Shown here in pieces: positions 9,001 to 16,403 of a stretch of 64,000 bases of DNA. Where the stretch lies: contig NZ_MIJF01000013.1 of assembly GCF_001730235.1 (NCBI RefSeq), positions 62,001 to 126,000 of the forward strand, given 5' to 3'. Within the stretch, counting starts at the first letter, position 1. The number at the start of each line of letters is the position of its first letter. This DNA is from Vulcanibacillus modesticaldus. GTDB lineage: Bacteria > Bacillota > Bacilli > Tepidibacillales > Tepidibacillaceae. The position numbers and the translations under genes were made by a program. The notes under the pieces are model-generated. The model was not told where the DNA came from. It saw only the letters and a program-made list of their open reading frames with translations, and did not search any database.

Positions 9001-9121
9001 TTATTTCCGGATATAGATCTATTGCTAGATTTTTTAAAGAAATAGTTCCCATCAAGATAATAGCAATAACGATCATGATGACTCCAATTGGTCTTTTTAC
9101 AGAGACATCAACTATTTTCAT
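6068..9121 (-). CDS. RND efflux transporter, HAE1/SwrC (AcrB)-like
   Basis: A 1017-residue resistance-nodulation-division pump. It starts MKIVDVSVKRPIGVIMIV (TM1), has two large extracytoplasmic loops and twelve predicted membrane segments in two halves. TM4 contains LALGIGMMVDSSIVILEN with one of the proton-relay acidic residues, and the second half repeats the pattern (VGVIMLAGIVVNNAIVLVD). The family couples proton entry to export of surfactants, drugs or lipids; in Bacillales the relative SwrC/YerP exports surfactin. The gene overlaps the adaptor gene by 4 bp (ATGA) and should be translationally coupled to it. Substrate unknown. This pair interrupts the murA-spoIID order seen in B. subtilis. 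Confidence 0.93.
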   Translation of the reverse strand: MKIVDVSVKRPIGVIMIVIAIILMGTISLKNLAIDLYPEINLPITIVVTDYEGAAPQEVEKMVSEPLEGVLGTIEGIKKVRSISAPGQSLIILEFDWGSNMDTKINSIRDKLDLVTNILPDEVSKPLVLKMDPTAIPIVRLSVSGDMEASRLSNIAEDIIKPRLERTSGVANVDLIGNKEKEIKVEVAPIYLNGYGLSINQIIQVLAGENIATTAGNIKRGDQELLLRINGEFSSIEEIKNLLIPLPTGGTVKLDEIANITEDYKKSDTITKVSGKPSLSFDISKKSDGNTIKVANELYKSLEKIEKILPEGVKIDIVYDLSIFIRQSVDNVVRNLIIGGSLATIILFYFLRSVRSTLVIAITMPIAVITTFNLIYFTGESLNILTLGGLALGIGMMVDSSIVILENIFRYQELGYDRIEAAKEGAKEVGSAVIASALTTVAVFLPIVFVEGLAAELFRPLALTVSFALIASLIASLTIVPMLSAYLLQNKQKEQSKIMSSVYSVYRRSLEWSLNHRKTVVFGTLALILATFALVPMVGTEFLPQMDQGEINIDITLPEGTLLEETDKTIDYIVERLWEIKEVDTIFTSAGSGGVFSMGVSNTNVGNIYVRLVPLSERKRSTDQVMEEIRRLTKKIPGAEINVSQIQSGGFGSSAPISITITGEDLKVLNNLAEQIKAEVEQVKGTRNVINTAEEGRPEMQIIVDQEKAAMYGLNFSQIMSTVKTGFNGQVATRFRSQGQEIDVRVTLPEEYKQDMKQVEDILIQTPYGSAIPLKEVAELVQVKGPAQIEREDQRRKVNVTSDIVNRDLGSITKDIEDRLKKIQIPEGYIVEIGGQVEDMAESFGSLVYALILAIFLVYMVMAVQFEAVSYPFIIMFSMPATFIGIVVGLVVTGRTLSVAAFVGVIMLAGIVVNNAIVLVDYINNLRKKGNKRSEAILIAGPNRLRPILMTTLTTILGLIPLTLGIGEGAETQAPFATVVVFGLGFSTLVTLLLVPVVYTYIDDFEKWFKRKLSFKR

Positions 9122-10362
9122 GAAGATTTCCCTTCTTCCATAATAACTTCAACGATTATCCCATCTTCTAATCCATATTGTCCTTTGATGATGATTTTAT
9201 CTTGCCGGTTAAGTCCTTCACTGATAATAGTTTCTTCTGATGTCATATCCTTAACTTTGACATTTTGTTTTACAGCTTTTCCATTTAGATAGACAAAAAC
9301 ATATGTATCAGCACCAGTTCCTAGAACCGCTTGAGTTGGAACTACCACGTATTTTTCATCCTCTGAATCTGTTACTTGTACTTCCACAAACATCCCTGAT
9401 CTTATTCGCTGGTCTAAATTTTCAACTTTAATCTCGATTGGAAAAGTCAATGTTTGGCTGTTGGCTGCAGGTGCAATAAAGGTAACTTCTCCTTCAATTT
9501 TTTCATCTATTGCCGGAACATAAATAGCTAATTTTTTACCTAGTTCAAAGTTTTTCAATGATGATTCTGTAACATTTAACCCTACCAATATTTGATCTTG
9601 ATTCACAATCTGTAATAACGGTAATTGTGGCGAAGCTATTTCACCCTTTTCAATATTTAACACGGCTATTTGGCCTGTGATTGGGGCAACGATTTTAGTA
9701 TTTGATACAGCACGTCTCGCCTGTTCAACTCCAACTTTTGCCTGTTCAACTGCAGATTCAAGGGTATCAATATTGGCATCTGAATTAGCTTTTTCTAAGG
9801 TATCTTGAGCAATCTTTAGTCCATTTTCTGCTTGTAGATATGCTGTTTGTGCTTGCTCTAATTGTGTTTTAGGAATTGCTTCAGCTTCGTATAACTCCTT
9901 AATTCGTTCTAAGTTTTTCTTAGCTTGCATATAAGCATCTTCAGCTTGTTTAAGTTGGGTTTCTGCCTGTAAAATTCTTGAGCTTCTTCCTTCTTTCGCT
10001 TGGACAAGATTCGCCAAGGCTGATTGATAAGCTGCTTCTGCTTGATGCAAAGCATCAGTTACATCTTTATCGTCGAGTTTTATCAACAGTTGTCCTTCTT
10101 TAACCATATCACCTTGGTTAACGTAGATCTCTTTAACTGTACCTGCTATCTTTGATAAAACCATAATATCTTGAACCGCTTTAACTTTACCTATGTATCT
10201 TTTTGTTTGTTGTACTGATTTTTCTTCAACTTGCTTTATTACTACCGGAGTAGGTTCATCTGATTGGGTTTGTTCTTCTTCTTTATTTATAGAACAGCCA
10301 GATAACGAAACTATCATTAAAGTAGATAAAATAATCAAAAGGATAATTTTAGTTTTTCCCAC
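9118..10362 (-). CDS. RND efflux membrane-fusion (adaptor) lipoprotein
   Basis: A 414-residue periplasmic-adaptor-type protein. The signal sequence ends in a lipobox LSGC (C23), so it is probably a membrane-anchored lipoprotein. A lipoyl half-motif, a long coiled-coil hairpin (about residues 90-195, rich in Ala/Gln/Glu), a second lipoyl half (VAPITGQIAVLNIEKGE) and a beta-barrel follow. It should partner the RND pump encoded immediately downstream. The start is GTG at 10362, preceded by AAGGAGGGG; an upstream in-frame ATG at 10392 has no ribosome binding site. No outer-membrane TolC partner is expected in a Gram-positive cell. Confidence 0.92.
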   Translation of the reverse strand: MGKTKIILLIILSTLMIVSLSGCSINKEEEQTQSDEPTPVVIKQVEEKSVQQTKRYIGKVKAVQDIMVLSKIAGTVKEIYVNQGDMVKEGQLLIKLDDKDVTDALHQAEAAYQSALANLVQAKEGRSSRILQAETQLKQAEDAYMQAKKNLERIKELYEAEAIPKTQLEQAQTAYLQAENGLKIAQDTLEKANSDANIDTLESAVEQAKVGVEQARRAVSNTKIVAPITGQIAVLNIEKGEIASPQLPLLQIVNQDQILVGLNVTESSLKNFELGKKLAIYVPAIDEKIEGEVTFIAPAANSQTLTFPIEIKVENLDQRIRSGMFVEVQVTDSEDEKYVVVPTQAVLGTGADTYVFVYLNGKAVKQNVKVKDMTSEETIISEGLNRQDKIIIKGQYGLEDGIIVEVIMEEGKSS

Positions 10363-10452
10363 AATACCCCTCCTTACCTTTTTAGCATACATTTACAATC
10401 ATATCTCTTTTTTGCTTTAAAATAAAGCTACCAGTAAGTTATAAACGTAAGA

Positions 10453-10482
10453 GTATTTTGTAAAAGTGCGGCTTTAAAATAC
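10453..10482 (+). repeat. Short internally deleted relative of the 66-bp repeat
   Basis: GTATTTTGTAAAAGTGCGGC at 10453-10472 matches the left end of the full repeat and is followed almost at once by AAAATAC, the right end. The core seems deleted and both ends kept (AGTATTTT/AAAATACT, 8-bp inverted ends counting one base on each side). It lies just beyond the terminator at 10500-10531. Confidence 0.6.
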
Positions 10483-10499
10483 TATTTTTGACTTATAAT

Positions 10500-10531
10500 C
10501 AAAAAAAATAACCCCGGTTCAATACCGAAGT
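10500..10531 (-). terminator. Terminator after the small membrane protein gene
   Basis: On the minus strand ACTTCGGT pairs with ACCGGGGT (10531-10524 with 10518-10511, two wobble pairs) around a 5-nt loop, followed by TATTTTTTTT. It lies 66 nt downstream of the 10597-10806 gene. Confidence 0.7.
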
Positions 10532-10596
10532 CATCAAGTTCAAACATTAGCTTTTTTTATTTTAGAAGTTGTTTACTATTAAAAATATATAAATAT

Positions 10597-10806
10597 TTAA
10601 GTGTATTTTTGAATAATTAAAAAAATTTTATAAACTAAGAATGCCATAAATGGTGGGACCAAAATAACAAAAAGGCTAAAAATAATTTTTTCATCATAAG
10701 ACAATGTAGCATCTTTCCATGTATCAATTATTACTATTGGGATGCCTATTGCAAAAGATAAGATAAAAAACCATTTGATAAACAAATTAAACTTCCAATT
10801 AGACAT
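10597..10806 (-). CDS. Small two-helix membrane protein, unknown function
   Basis: A 69-residue protein with two predicted transmembrane helices (about 8-26 and 40-66) joined by a short polar loop with several Asp/Glu/Lys residues. I do not recognise a family. A plausible Shine-Dalgarno (AGGAGTG) precedes ATG, and it has its own downstream terminator (10500-10531), which supports a real gene. It lies between murA and the RND efflux pair, a segment not present at this place in B. subtilis, but nothing links it functionally to either neighbour. Confidence 0.6.
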   Translation of the reverse strand: MSNWKFNLFIKWFFILSFAIGIPIVIIDTWKDATLSYDEKIIFSLFVILVPPFMAFLVYKIFLIIQKYT

Positions 10807-10854
10807 GAAACATTCACTCCTATTTTATTATGCATAGGATTTTGAACATTTTTG

Positions 10855-10893
10855 ATAAAAATAACCTCATACTATGTAGTCTAGCATGAGGTT
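10855..10893 (-). terminator. Terminator of murA
   Basis: AACCTCAT (10863-10870) and ATGAGGTT (10886-10893) form a perfect 8-bp stem, followed on the minus strand by ATTTTTAT. It lies about 35 nt after the murA stop. Confidence 0.85.
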
Positions 10894-10926
10894 AATCTTC
10901 AGTCTGAACAGAGTATATTTAGATGT

Positions 10927-12228
10927 TTAGATCCATAATGGTTGTAAATCTTGGGCTGATTCTTTTTTCTTTTCGTCTATTCTTTCAATATCCGCCCCAA
11001 GACTCTTTAGCTTGCCAACAAGATCAACATAACCACGATCAATGTGATGAAGTCCTGTTACTTCTGTTTCACCTTCGGCAACTAATCCTGCAAGAACTAG
11101 AGCTGCCCCTGCTCTAAGATCAGTAGCTTGCACTTTCGCACCCTTTAGTCTAGCATTACCTTCAACGATTGCAGTCCTACCCTCGATTTTAATATTGGCA
11201 TTCATTCTTTTAAACTCTTCAACATGCATAAAACGATTTTCAAATACTGTCTCAGTTATAATACTCGTACCTTCTGCAGTAAGAAGTAGGGCCATCATCT
11301 GAGACTGCAAATCTGTCGGGAATCCCGGGTGTGGAAGTGTTTTGAGATCTACTCCTTTAAGTTGTTTATTCATTTTTACACGGAGACCATTTTCTTCTTC
11401 TTGAATATCTACACCCATCTCTTCTAATTTTGCAATGATCGGCTTTAAATGATTAACAATCGCATTTTCAATCAAGATATTGCCACCAGTCATCGCCGAA
11501 GCAACCATAAATGTTCCCGCTTCTATTCTGTCAGGAATAACTGAATGGCTAGTAGAAGTAAGTCGCTCTACACCCTGTATCCTTATTGTTCCCGTGCCTG
11601 CTCCTCTAACTTTAGCTCCCATTGCGTTTAAAAAGTTAGCAAGATCAACTATTTCTGGTTCTTGAGCAGCGTTTTCAATTGTTGTTGTTCCTTCAGCAAG
11701 TGTTGCCGCCATAATGATGTTCTCTGTTGCTCCCACACTTGCATAATCCAAATATATCCGAGTTCCTTGTAATTTGCCATCCACTTTAGCATCTATATAA
11801 CCTTGGCCAATGTTGATTTTGGCACCTAATGCCTCAAAACCTTTAAGATGCAGATCTATAGGACGACTTCCAATTGCACACCCACCAGGCAAAGCTATTC
11901 TAGCATGGCCTTCTCTTGCTAATAATGGTCCCATAACCAAGAAGGACGCCCGCATTTTACGAACTAAATCGTAAGGTGCTTCAGTTTTTAAAATCTCCGG
12001 TGCTCTTGTTCTTACAGTGTCATTTTCATAGTGAGTTTTTACCCCAATAAACGATAATACTTCTAAAATGGTGTTGACATCATCTAAGGCTGGGACATCT
12101 GTAATAATACTTTCCCCTTCTTGCCCTAGAATTGATGCAGCAAGTATTGGTAGTACAGCATTTTTCGCGCCATGGATCTTAACACTACCAATCAATTGCT
12201 TTCCACCGCGGACGATAATTTTTTCCAA
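10927..12228 (-). CDS. murAA: UDP-N-acetylglucosamine 1-carboxyvinyltransferase MurA (first paralogue)
   Basis: A 433-residue EPSP-synthase-fold enzyme that transfers enolpyruvate from PEP to UDP-GlcNAc, the first committed step of peptidoglycan synthesis. The N-terminus [20 protein letters not shown] is typical. The active-site cysteine is C117 in [11 protein letters not shown], the residue attacked by fosfomycin. The start is TTG at 12228 behind GGAGGGAAGG. The order ywzB-ywmB-murA-(insert)-spoIID identifies it as the murAA orthologue. A second copy lies at 53051-54310. Confidence 0.95.
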   Translation of the reverse strand: MEKIIVRGGKQLIGSVKIHGAKNAVLPILAASILGQEGESIITDVPALDDVNTILEVLSFIGVKTHYENDTVRTRAPEILKTEAPYDLVRKMRASFLVMGPLLAREGHARIALPGGCAIGSRPIDLHLKGFEALGAKINIGQGYIDAKVDGKLQGTRIYLDYASVGATENIIMAATLAEGTTTIENAAQEPEIVDLANFLNAMGAKVRGAGTGTIRIQGVERLTSTSHSVIPDRIEAGTFMVASAMTGGNILIENAIVNHLKPIIAKLEEMGVDIQEEENGLRVKMNKQLKGVDLKTLPHPGFPTDLQSQMMALLLTAEGTSIITETVFENRFMHVEEFKRMNANIKIEGRTAIVEGNARLKGAKVQATDLRAGAALVLAGLVAEGETEVTGLHHIDRGYVDLVGKLKSLGADIERIDEKKKESAQDLQPLWI

Positions 12229-12270
12229 AGTCCTTCCCTCCGCGTATCTTGATTTTTATTCCCATGATTA

Positions 12271-13005
12271 TTAATATTCAATCGTTATTATAGGCGTTCC
12301 CATCGTTATAATAGTTTTTTGCTGAAGATTACTAACATGGGTTGCAATCTGAATATTCATCTTTTTGTCGCCTGTCCAAATCGAATTTGTAATCTTAGGC
12401 GAATAAGCAGAAATACTTTTAACCAAATCTGTATCCAATTTTTCAATTTCCTTTGCTTCTAAAGATGCCAGTAATTCTTCAATTAGGACAAACTGGTCTA
12501 CATTACTAAGTTTATCATCTATATTTCCTTGGACACAAGAGTTAATTTTAGGATATAGATTATTTTCATCAAGAATTTTTTCGAGCAAATTATAATATTT
12601 TAGCAGATCATCTGTCGAACTATTTCCTTTTAAATGGAAAAGCAGATATAAGTCGTTACTCTGTTGACTATACTTTTTAATTTGCAATTCGACTTCCGTT
12701 CCGTCTCCCCAAGTACCTTTACTTGAATAAACTTTTTGTGCCCCAATTATAATAAGTTCTTTGGCCACCGGAAGCTTAAATGAGCTGCTAAGTCTATTTC
12801 CGATTTGTAGTAGTTGTTGGTCATCTTCATATTTACCATATGGAATACCAAAATTCAGCCAGTATGTATCCATTTTGGCACCTGTTTTATTAAAAGCTTT
12901 AATTAAATATTCTACATCCTGCCCGCCATTACCTTTAACGGTAATACCTAAACTAAAAAATAAGGCAAATAATAATACCACAGCGATTATAACTTTGTTT
13001 TTCAT
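12271..13005 (-). CDS. ywmB: YwmB family protein
   Basis: A 244-residue protein with an N-terminal signal or anchor helix (about 4-24), so probably secreted or membrane-attached. The rest matches what I know of the YwmB family (sometimes named for a TATA-box-binding-like fold) in length, position and the late conserved region with YSPKITNSIWTGDKKMNIQIA. It lies 42 bp upstream of murA, as in B. subtilis, and probably forms an operon with it. Its biochemical role is not established; the neighbours suggest a link to the cell envelope. GGAGAAT precedes ATG. Confidence 0.85.
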   Translation of the reverse strand: MKNKVIIAVVLLFALFFSLGITVKGNGGQDVEYLIKAFNKTGAKMDTYWLNFGIPYGKYEDDQQLLQIGNRLSSSFKLPVAKELIIIGAQKVYSSKGTWGDGTEVELQIKKYSQQSNDLYLLFHLKGNSSTDDLLKYYNLLEKILDENNLYPKINSCVQGNIDDKLSNVDQFVLIEELLASLEAKEIEKLDTDLVKSISAYSPKITNSIWTGDKKMNIQIATHVSNLQQKTIITMGTPIITIEY

Positions 13006-13083
13006 TTTATAATTCTCCTCTCTGTTCCTTCTATATTAAAAATTCTTTCTTTTTGTTAATCATTGTTCACAGATTTAAATTGA

Positions 13084-13112
13084 GTTATACCTTAATTCTT
13101 ACACATATCCAA
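13084..13112 (-). promoter_or_regulatory. Predicted sigma-A promoter of ywmB-murA
   Basis: On the minus strand TTGGAT (13112-13107) and TATAAC (13089-13084) are separated by exactly 17 nt, about 80 nt before the ywmB ATG and downstream of the terminator of the preceding gene. Confidence 0.55.
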
Positions 13113-13150
13113 ATACGACTTATTTTTTTAATTTAGGGGAGGAGACAAAA

Positions 13151-13176
13151 AAAAACACCAGCATTTTAAGCTGGTA
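13151..13176 (-). terminator. Terminator of the DUF1146 gene
   Basis: ACCAGC (13157-13162) pairs with GCTGGT (13170-13175), with T/A-rich extension and a run of about eight T residues on the minus strand. It lies 18 nt downstream of the ywzB-like stop. Confidence 0.85.
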
Positions 13177-13193
13177 TTTCAGAAATACACTTA

Positions 13194-13427
13194 TCAAAAG
13201 AGATTTTTTAAATTATAGGACCATCCAAGATAGTTGATCAAAAATTGTGCTAATTGATAACCAATTACGATTGAGAGGATTACTTGTAATGCTTTTGCTC
13301 TTGCACCTTTTGGATTTTGGGTAAACAGGTCAAACTTGAAAGCCTGCAAAGCCCACCATGTTACAACTATACTTGCAAGGGATATTGTTATTCCCATTAA
13401 ACTCGTATATGCGAAATATGATTCCAT
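13194..13427 (-). CDS. ywzB: DUF1146 small membrane protein (YwzB-like)
   Basis: A 77-residue protein with two hydrophobic segments (about 3-24 and 43-63 in this numbering) and the Trp/Ala/Phe-rich motif VTWWALQAFKFD followed by Lys/Arg-rich residues. This agrees with the DUF1146 family found upstream of ywmB/murAA in Bacillales. The function is unknown. ATG at 13427 is preferred because AAGGATG lies just before it; another in-frame ATG at 13445 has no Shine-Dalgarno. It has its own terminator. Confidence 0.8.
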   Translation of the reverse strand: MESYFAYTSLMGITISLASIVVTWWALQAFKFDLFTQNPKGARAKALQVILSIVIGYQLAQFLINYLGWSYNLKNLF

Positions 13428-13483
13428 CGCAATCATCCTTATCATTAGTAGTTATTATAGGTATTCTTTATTATATTTTACAA

Positions 13484-16333
13484 TTATTGTGGTTGATTTA
13501 CTTGTTCAGTTAGCTGTTCCGAACTTTCCCGTAATTCAATTGGTTCGATGTTTCTCACTCTATCCAACAATACTACAAATTCTGCCCTTGATGTATCACG
13601 CTTTGCTCTAAATGTTCCATCTTCGTACCCATTTATCCAACCGAATCTCTTAAAGGTATTTATTTCATTATAACCAAAATCTCCAACATTAACATCCTTA
13701 AATAATGGCTCAATATCCAATATTACTGGTAGATTAAAAGCTCTAGAAAGGATAATGACCAACTCATCCCTTCGAATAGGTTGATCAGGTCTGAAGGTAT
13801 TATCTGCATACCCCATCATTATCTTCGCTTGATAAAGTTTAGCTAACACCGGATAGAGTTCGCTTTCTTTGTTGACATCAGTAAAAGGTGATTGATTGCC
13901 ATCAGGTAATTGTAATACTTTACTGATTGCCAAGGCCACCTCGCCTCTGGTGATGGGTTGGTTCGGTCTGAAAGTGAAATCTTGATAACCTTCAATTATC
14001 TTTTCTTCATATAACTTCACGATCGAGTCCTTAGCCCAATGACTATGGATGTCATAAAAATTACCATCTAATTCAATTTGAATTACTTCAAAGTTGTATT
14101 TAACGTTTGACTTAGTGGAATAAAACCTCAAATAGTAGGTGCCTTTTTCCATCATGTTATTTCTTTCCCACTTTTTAGTCTCGTTTAGCCAAATCACTTC
14201 TAAATCACTATTTAATATAGCTGCTTCAATATCCTCATTTGCTTCAAAATTGATGGTGGTAAAGGTTGGTTCTTCTATTTTAAAGGTGTACCAATCATAA
14301 TCAGAATTATCGGAGATCACTCCTTTAATTCTTTGATCAGTTAAATCTAACAATTTAGCCATTGAAGAAATATCATTTGGTTCATTGGTATCCCCATCTT
14401 CCGTTTTAAAACCTAATTCTAGATAATACTCACCATTGACGGCATAATTGTTATAATCTGTTATTCTAATATAGTAATCACCTGGGGTTATATTAATATA
14501 TCCGAACTCTTCTCTACCAGAACCTTGGTAATCAAATTCTTGTCCAATACCTCCTACTGGTTGCAAAAATAACACTGGGTCTAATCGTAAAGTATCTACG
14601 GAAACCGTGACAGATAAGGTACCCTTTTTATTTAAATGGATTTTAAACCAATCCTGATCATAATCTTCATTTAATGTACCTGTAATTGGAGTATTAATGT
14701 TATCAATTACATAAGCTTCCCAAGGTTTATCATTTTCTTCAAAAGGGTCGTCATAAATCTTGAATTGATTACTTATGGTGTATTTAATTGATTTAACCTC
14801 TGTCTGTAATTGTTCAGGCGCAAACTGAATTTTTATATAGTAGTCTCCCTTTGGAAGATCGAAATCTAATGTTTGCTCTCCCCTTATTTGATAGACCATT
14901 TTGTCCGTATTATCTTGTTCTGATGAAGTATTTTCTTCTGTTTGTTCTTCTCCACTTTGAAAAGTTTGTTCTTCTTCATTTTGAGATGTTTGTTCTTGAT
15001 CGCTTTCAGAATTTATACCATCTTCATCTTGAGAAGATTCCTCCTGTTCAGGCTGAGTGGGTGCTTCTTCTAGATCTAGTTCTTGCTCTTGCTCATTTTG
15101 TTGCTCTGTAACTTCTGGGACAACTTGGTCAGAAGGTATGATTTCAAGTAACACCCCATATTCTAGAAGTTGATCTAAACCTAGAGAAATCCTAAACTTT
15201 CCATCATAGGGTAATTGAAAATAATACCAGTCAATATCTTCTTCTGTAAGTTGGGCATTAAATCTATCTCCTAAAGGAAAAATATGAGCGGTTTGGATCG
15301 TTTGATTAGGTTCATATCCATCTATTAAAGTATCCAAAGGCATTGATAGGGCTTTGTTTACATTAATTCTTCCGTATCCTGTTTTTATATCCCAGCCAGG
15401 TTCTTCTACATCATCAGCAGAAAATCTAATTATATCTGCTACTTCCCTTGGAGTTAATTCAGGATACTTTTGTAAAATCAATGCTGCTAAGCCAGCTACT
15501 TGAGGAGCAGCCATGGAAGTTCCAGAATTGGAGGTGTAACCTCCACCTAATTTGGTAGTAAATATTCCTTCCCCTGGGGCAACAACATCTAACTGTTGCC
15601 CATAGTTAGAATAATTGGCATAGTTATCTGTGCTATCCACTGCCCCAACCGATATTACATTGGAAAAAGCTGAAGGATAATTTAGCCTATTTCCTTCATT
15701 ACCTGAAGCTGCTATAACTAAAACACCCTTTGATTCGGCATAATCAACAGCTTCTTTCATCAAAGGTGTATAACTAGATTCTCCTAAGGAAAGAAGGATG
15801 ACCTTCGCTCCATTATCCACCGCATAGCGGATACCCAATCCAACAAAGAAGGGATCACCTTCTCCTTTATGATCTAGGACCTTAATTGGCATTATCTTAG
15901 TGTTATTAGCCATACCACTTATGCCAATTCCATTATTACTTATCGCCGCTATAATTCCAGCCAGGTTAGTTCCATGTCCGTTATCATCTTGAGGTGGTTC
16001 ATCCTTATTTAATAGGTTTATCCCTTCAACTATATTATCCTTTAAATCTGGATGGGTTAAATCTATCCCCGTATCTAAAATAGCAATGATAATTTCATTT
16101 GCAGATGTCGTATCTGTTTCGAATATGCCCTCAGCTTTAATTTGTTGTAGATAATATTGATCTTCAAAATAGGTATCATTAGGTGTTTGGGCAATACGAA
16201 CTTTATAGCCTACCTTAGGGTAGGACATCACTTGGTCGTTCTGTAAATATTTGTTTTCTACTAGCATCCCTATACTAGTCAATATAATGGTTATAACCAT
16301 AATAGCTATGATTTTATTTAATAGCTTAGTCAC
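13484..16333 (-). CDS. Subtilisin-like (S8) serine protease with PPC-like and SLH domains
   Basis: A 949-residue exported protease probably held on the S-layer or cell wall. An N-terminal hydrophobic segment (about 5-25) is followed by a peptidase S8 domain (about 80-330) with the catalytic triad D87 (AILDTGID), H120 (NGHGTNLAG) and S273 (SGTSMAAPQ). Next come three beta-sandwich units resembling bacterial pre-peptidase C-terminal domains; the first is interrupted by a Glu/Gln/Ser-rich stretch (about 408-478). Three SLH repeats end the protein (for example FYDIHSHWAKDSI, GYADNTFRPDQPI). GTG at 16333 follows GGAGAGG; an upstream TTG is possible. Absent from this locus in B. subtilis. Confidence 0.92.
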   Translation of the reverse strand: MTKLLNKIIAIMVITIILTSIGMLVENKYLQNDQVMSYPKVGYKVRIAQTPNDTYFEDQYYLQQIKAEGIFETDTTSANEIIIAILDTGIDLTHPDLKDNIVEGINLLNKDEPPQDDNGHGTNLAGIIAAISNNGIGISGMANNTKIMPIKVLDHKGEGDPFFVGLGIRYAVDNGAKVILLSLGESSYTPLMKEAVDYAESKGVLVIAASGNEGNRLNYPSAFSNVISVGAVDSTDNYANYSNYGQQLDVVAPGEGIFTTKLGGGYTSNSGTSMAAPQVAGLAALILQKYPELTPREVADIIRFSADDVEEPGWDIKTGYGRINVNKALSMPLDTLIDGYEPNQTIQTAHIFPLGDRFNAQLTEEDIDWYYFQLPYDGKFRISLGLDQLLEYGVLLEIIPSDQVVPEVTEQQNEQEQELDLEEAPTQPEQEESSQDEDGINSESDQEQTSQNEEEQTFQSGEEQTEENTSSEQDNTDKMVYQIRGEQTLDFDLPKGDYYIKIQFAPEQLQTEVKSIKYTISNQFKIYDDPFEENDKPWEAYVIDNINTPITGTLNEDYDQDWFKIHLNKKGTLSVTVSVDTLRLDPVLFLQPVGGIGQEFDYQGSGREEFGYINITPGDYYIRITDYNNYAVNGEYYLELGFKTEDGDTNEPNDISSMAKLLDLTDQRIKGVISDNSDYDWYTFKIEEPTFTTINFEANEDIEAAILNSDLEVIWLNETKKWERNNMMEKGTYYLRFYSTKSNVKYNFEVIQIELDGNFYDIHSHWAKDSIVKLYEEKIIEGYQDFTFRPNQPITRGEVALAISKVLQLPDGNQSPFTDVNKESELYPVLAKLYQAKIMMGYADNTFRPDQPIRRDELVIILSRAFNLPVILDIEPLFKDVNVGDFGYNEINTFKRFGWINGYEDGTFRAKRDTSRAEFVVLLDRVRNIEPIELRESSEQLTEQVNQPQ

Positions 16334-16403
16334 TTTAATCCTCTCCAAAGCATCTATTAGAATGCGCTAGTTAAGGTCTGATACTTAGAAATATCTTATC
16401 ATA

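Noticed and set aside
14890-15110. Short periodic DNA as a CRISPR array
   Set aside because: The periodicity is codon repeats for Glu/Gln inside an open frame; there are no constant repeats with unique spacers. No CRISPR array was seen anywhere in the window.
14851-15111. 86-codon plus-strand frame rich in Leu/Phe/His
   Set aside because: It is the complement of the Glu/Gln-repeat segment of the S8 protease gene and has no ribosome binding site or family.
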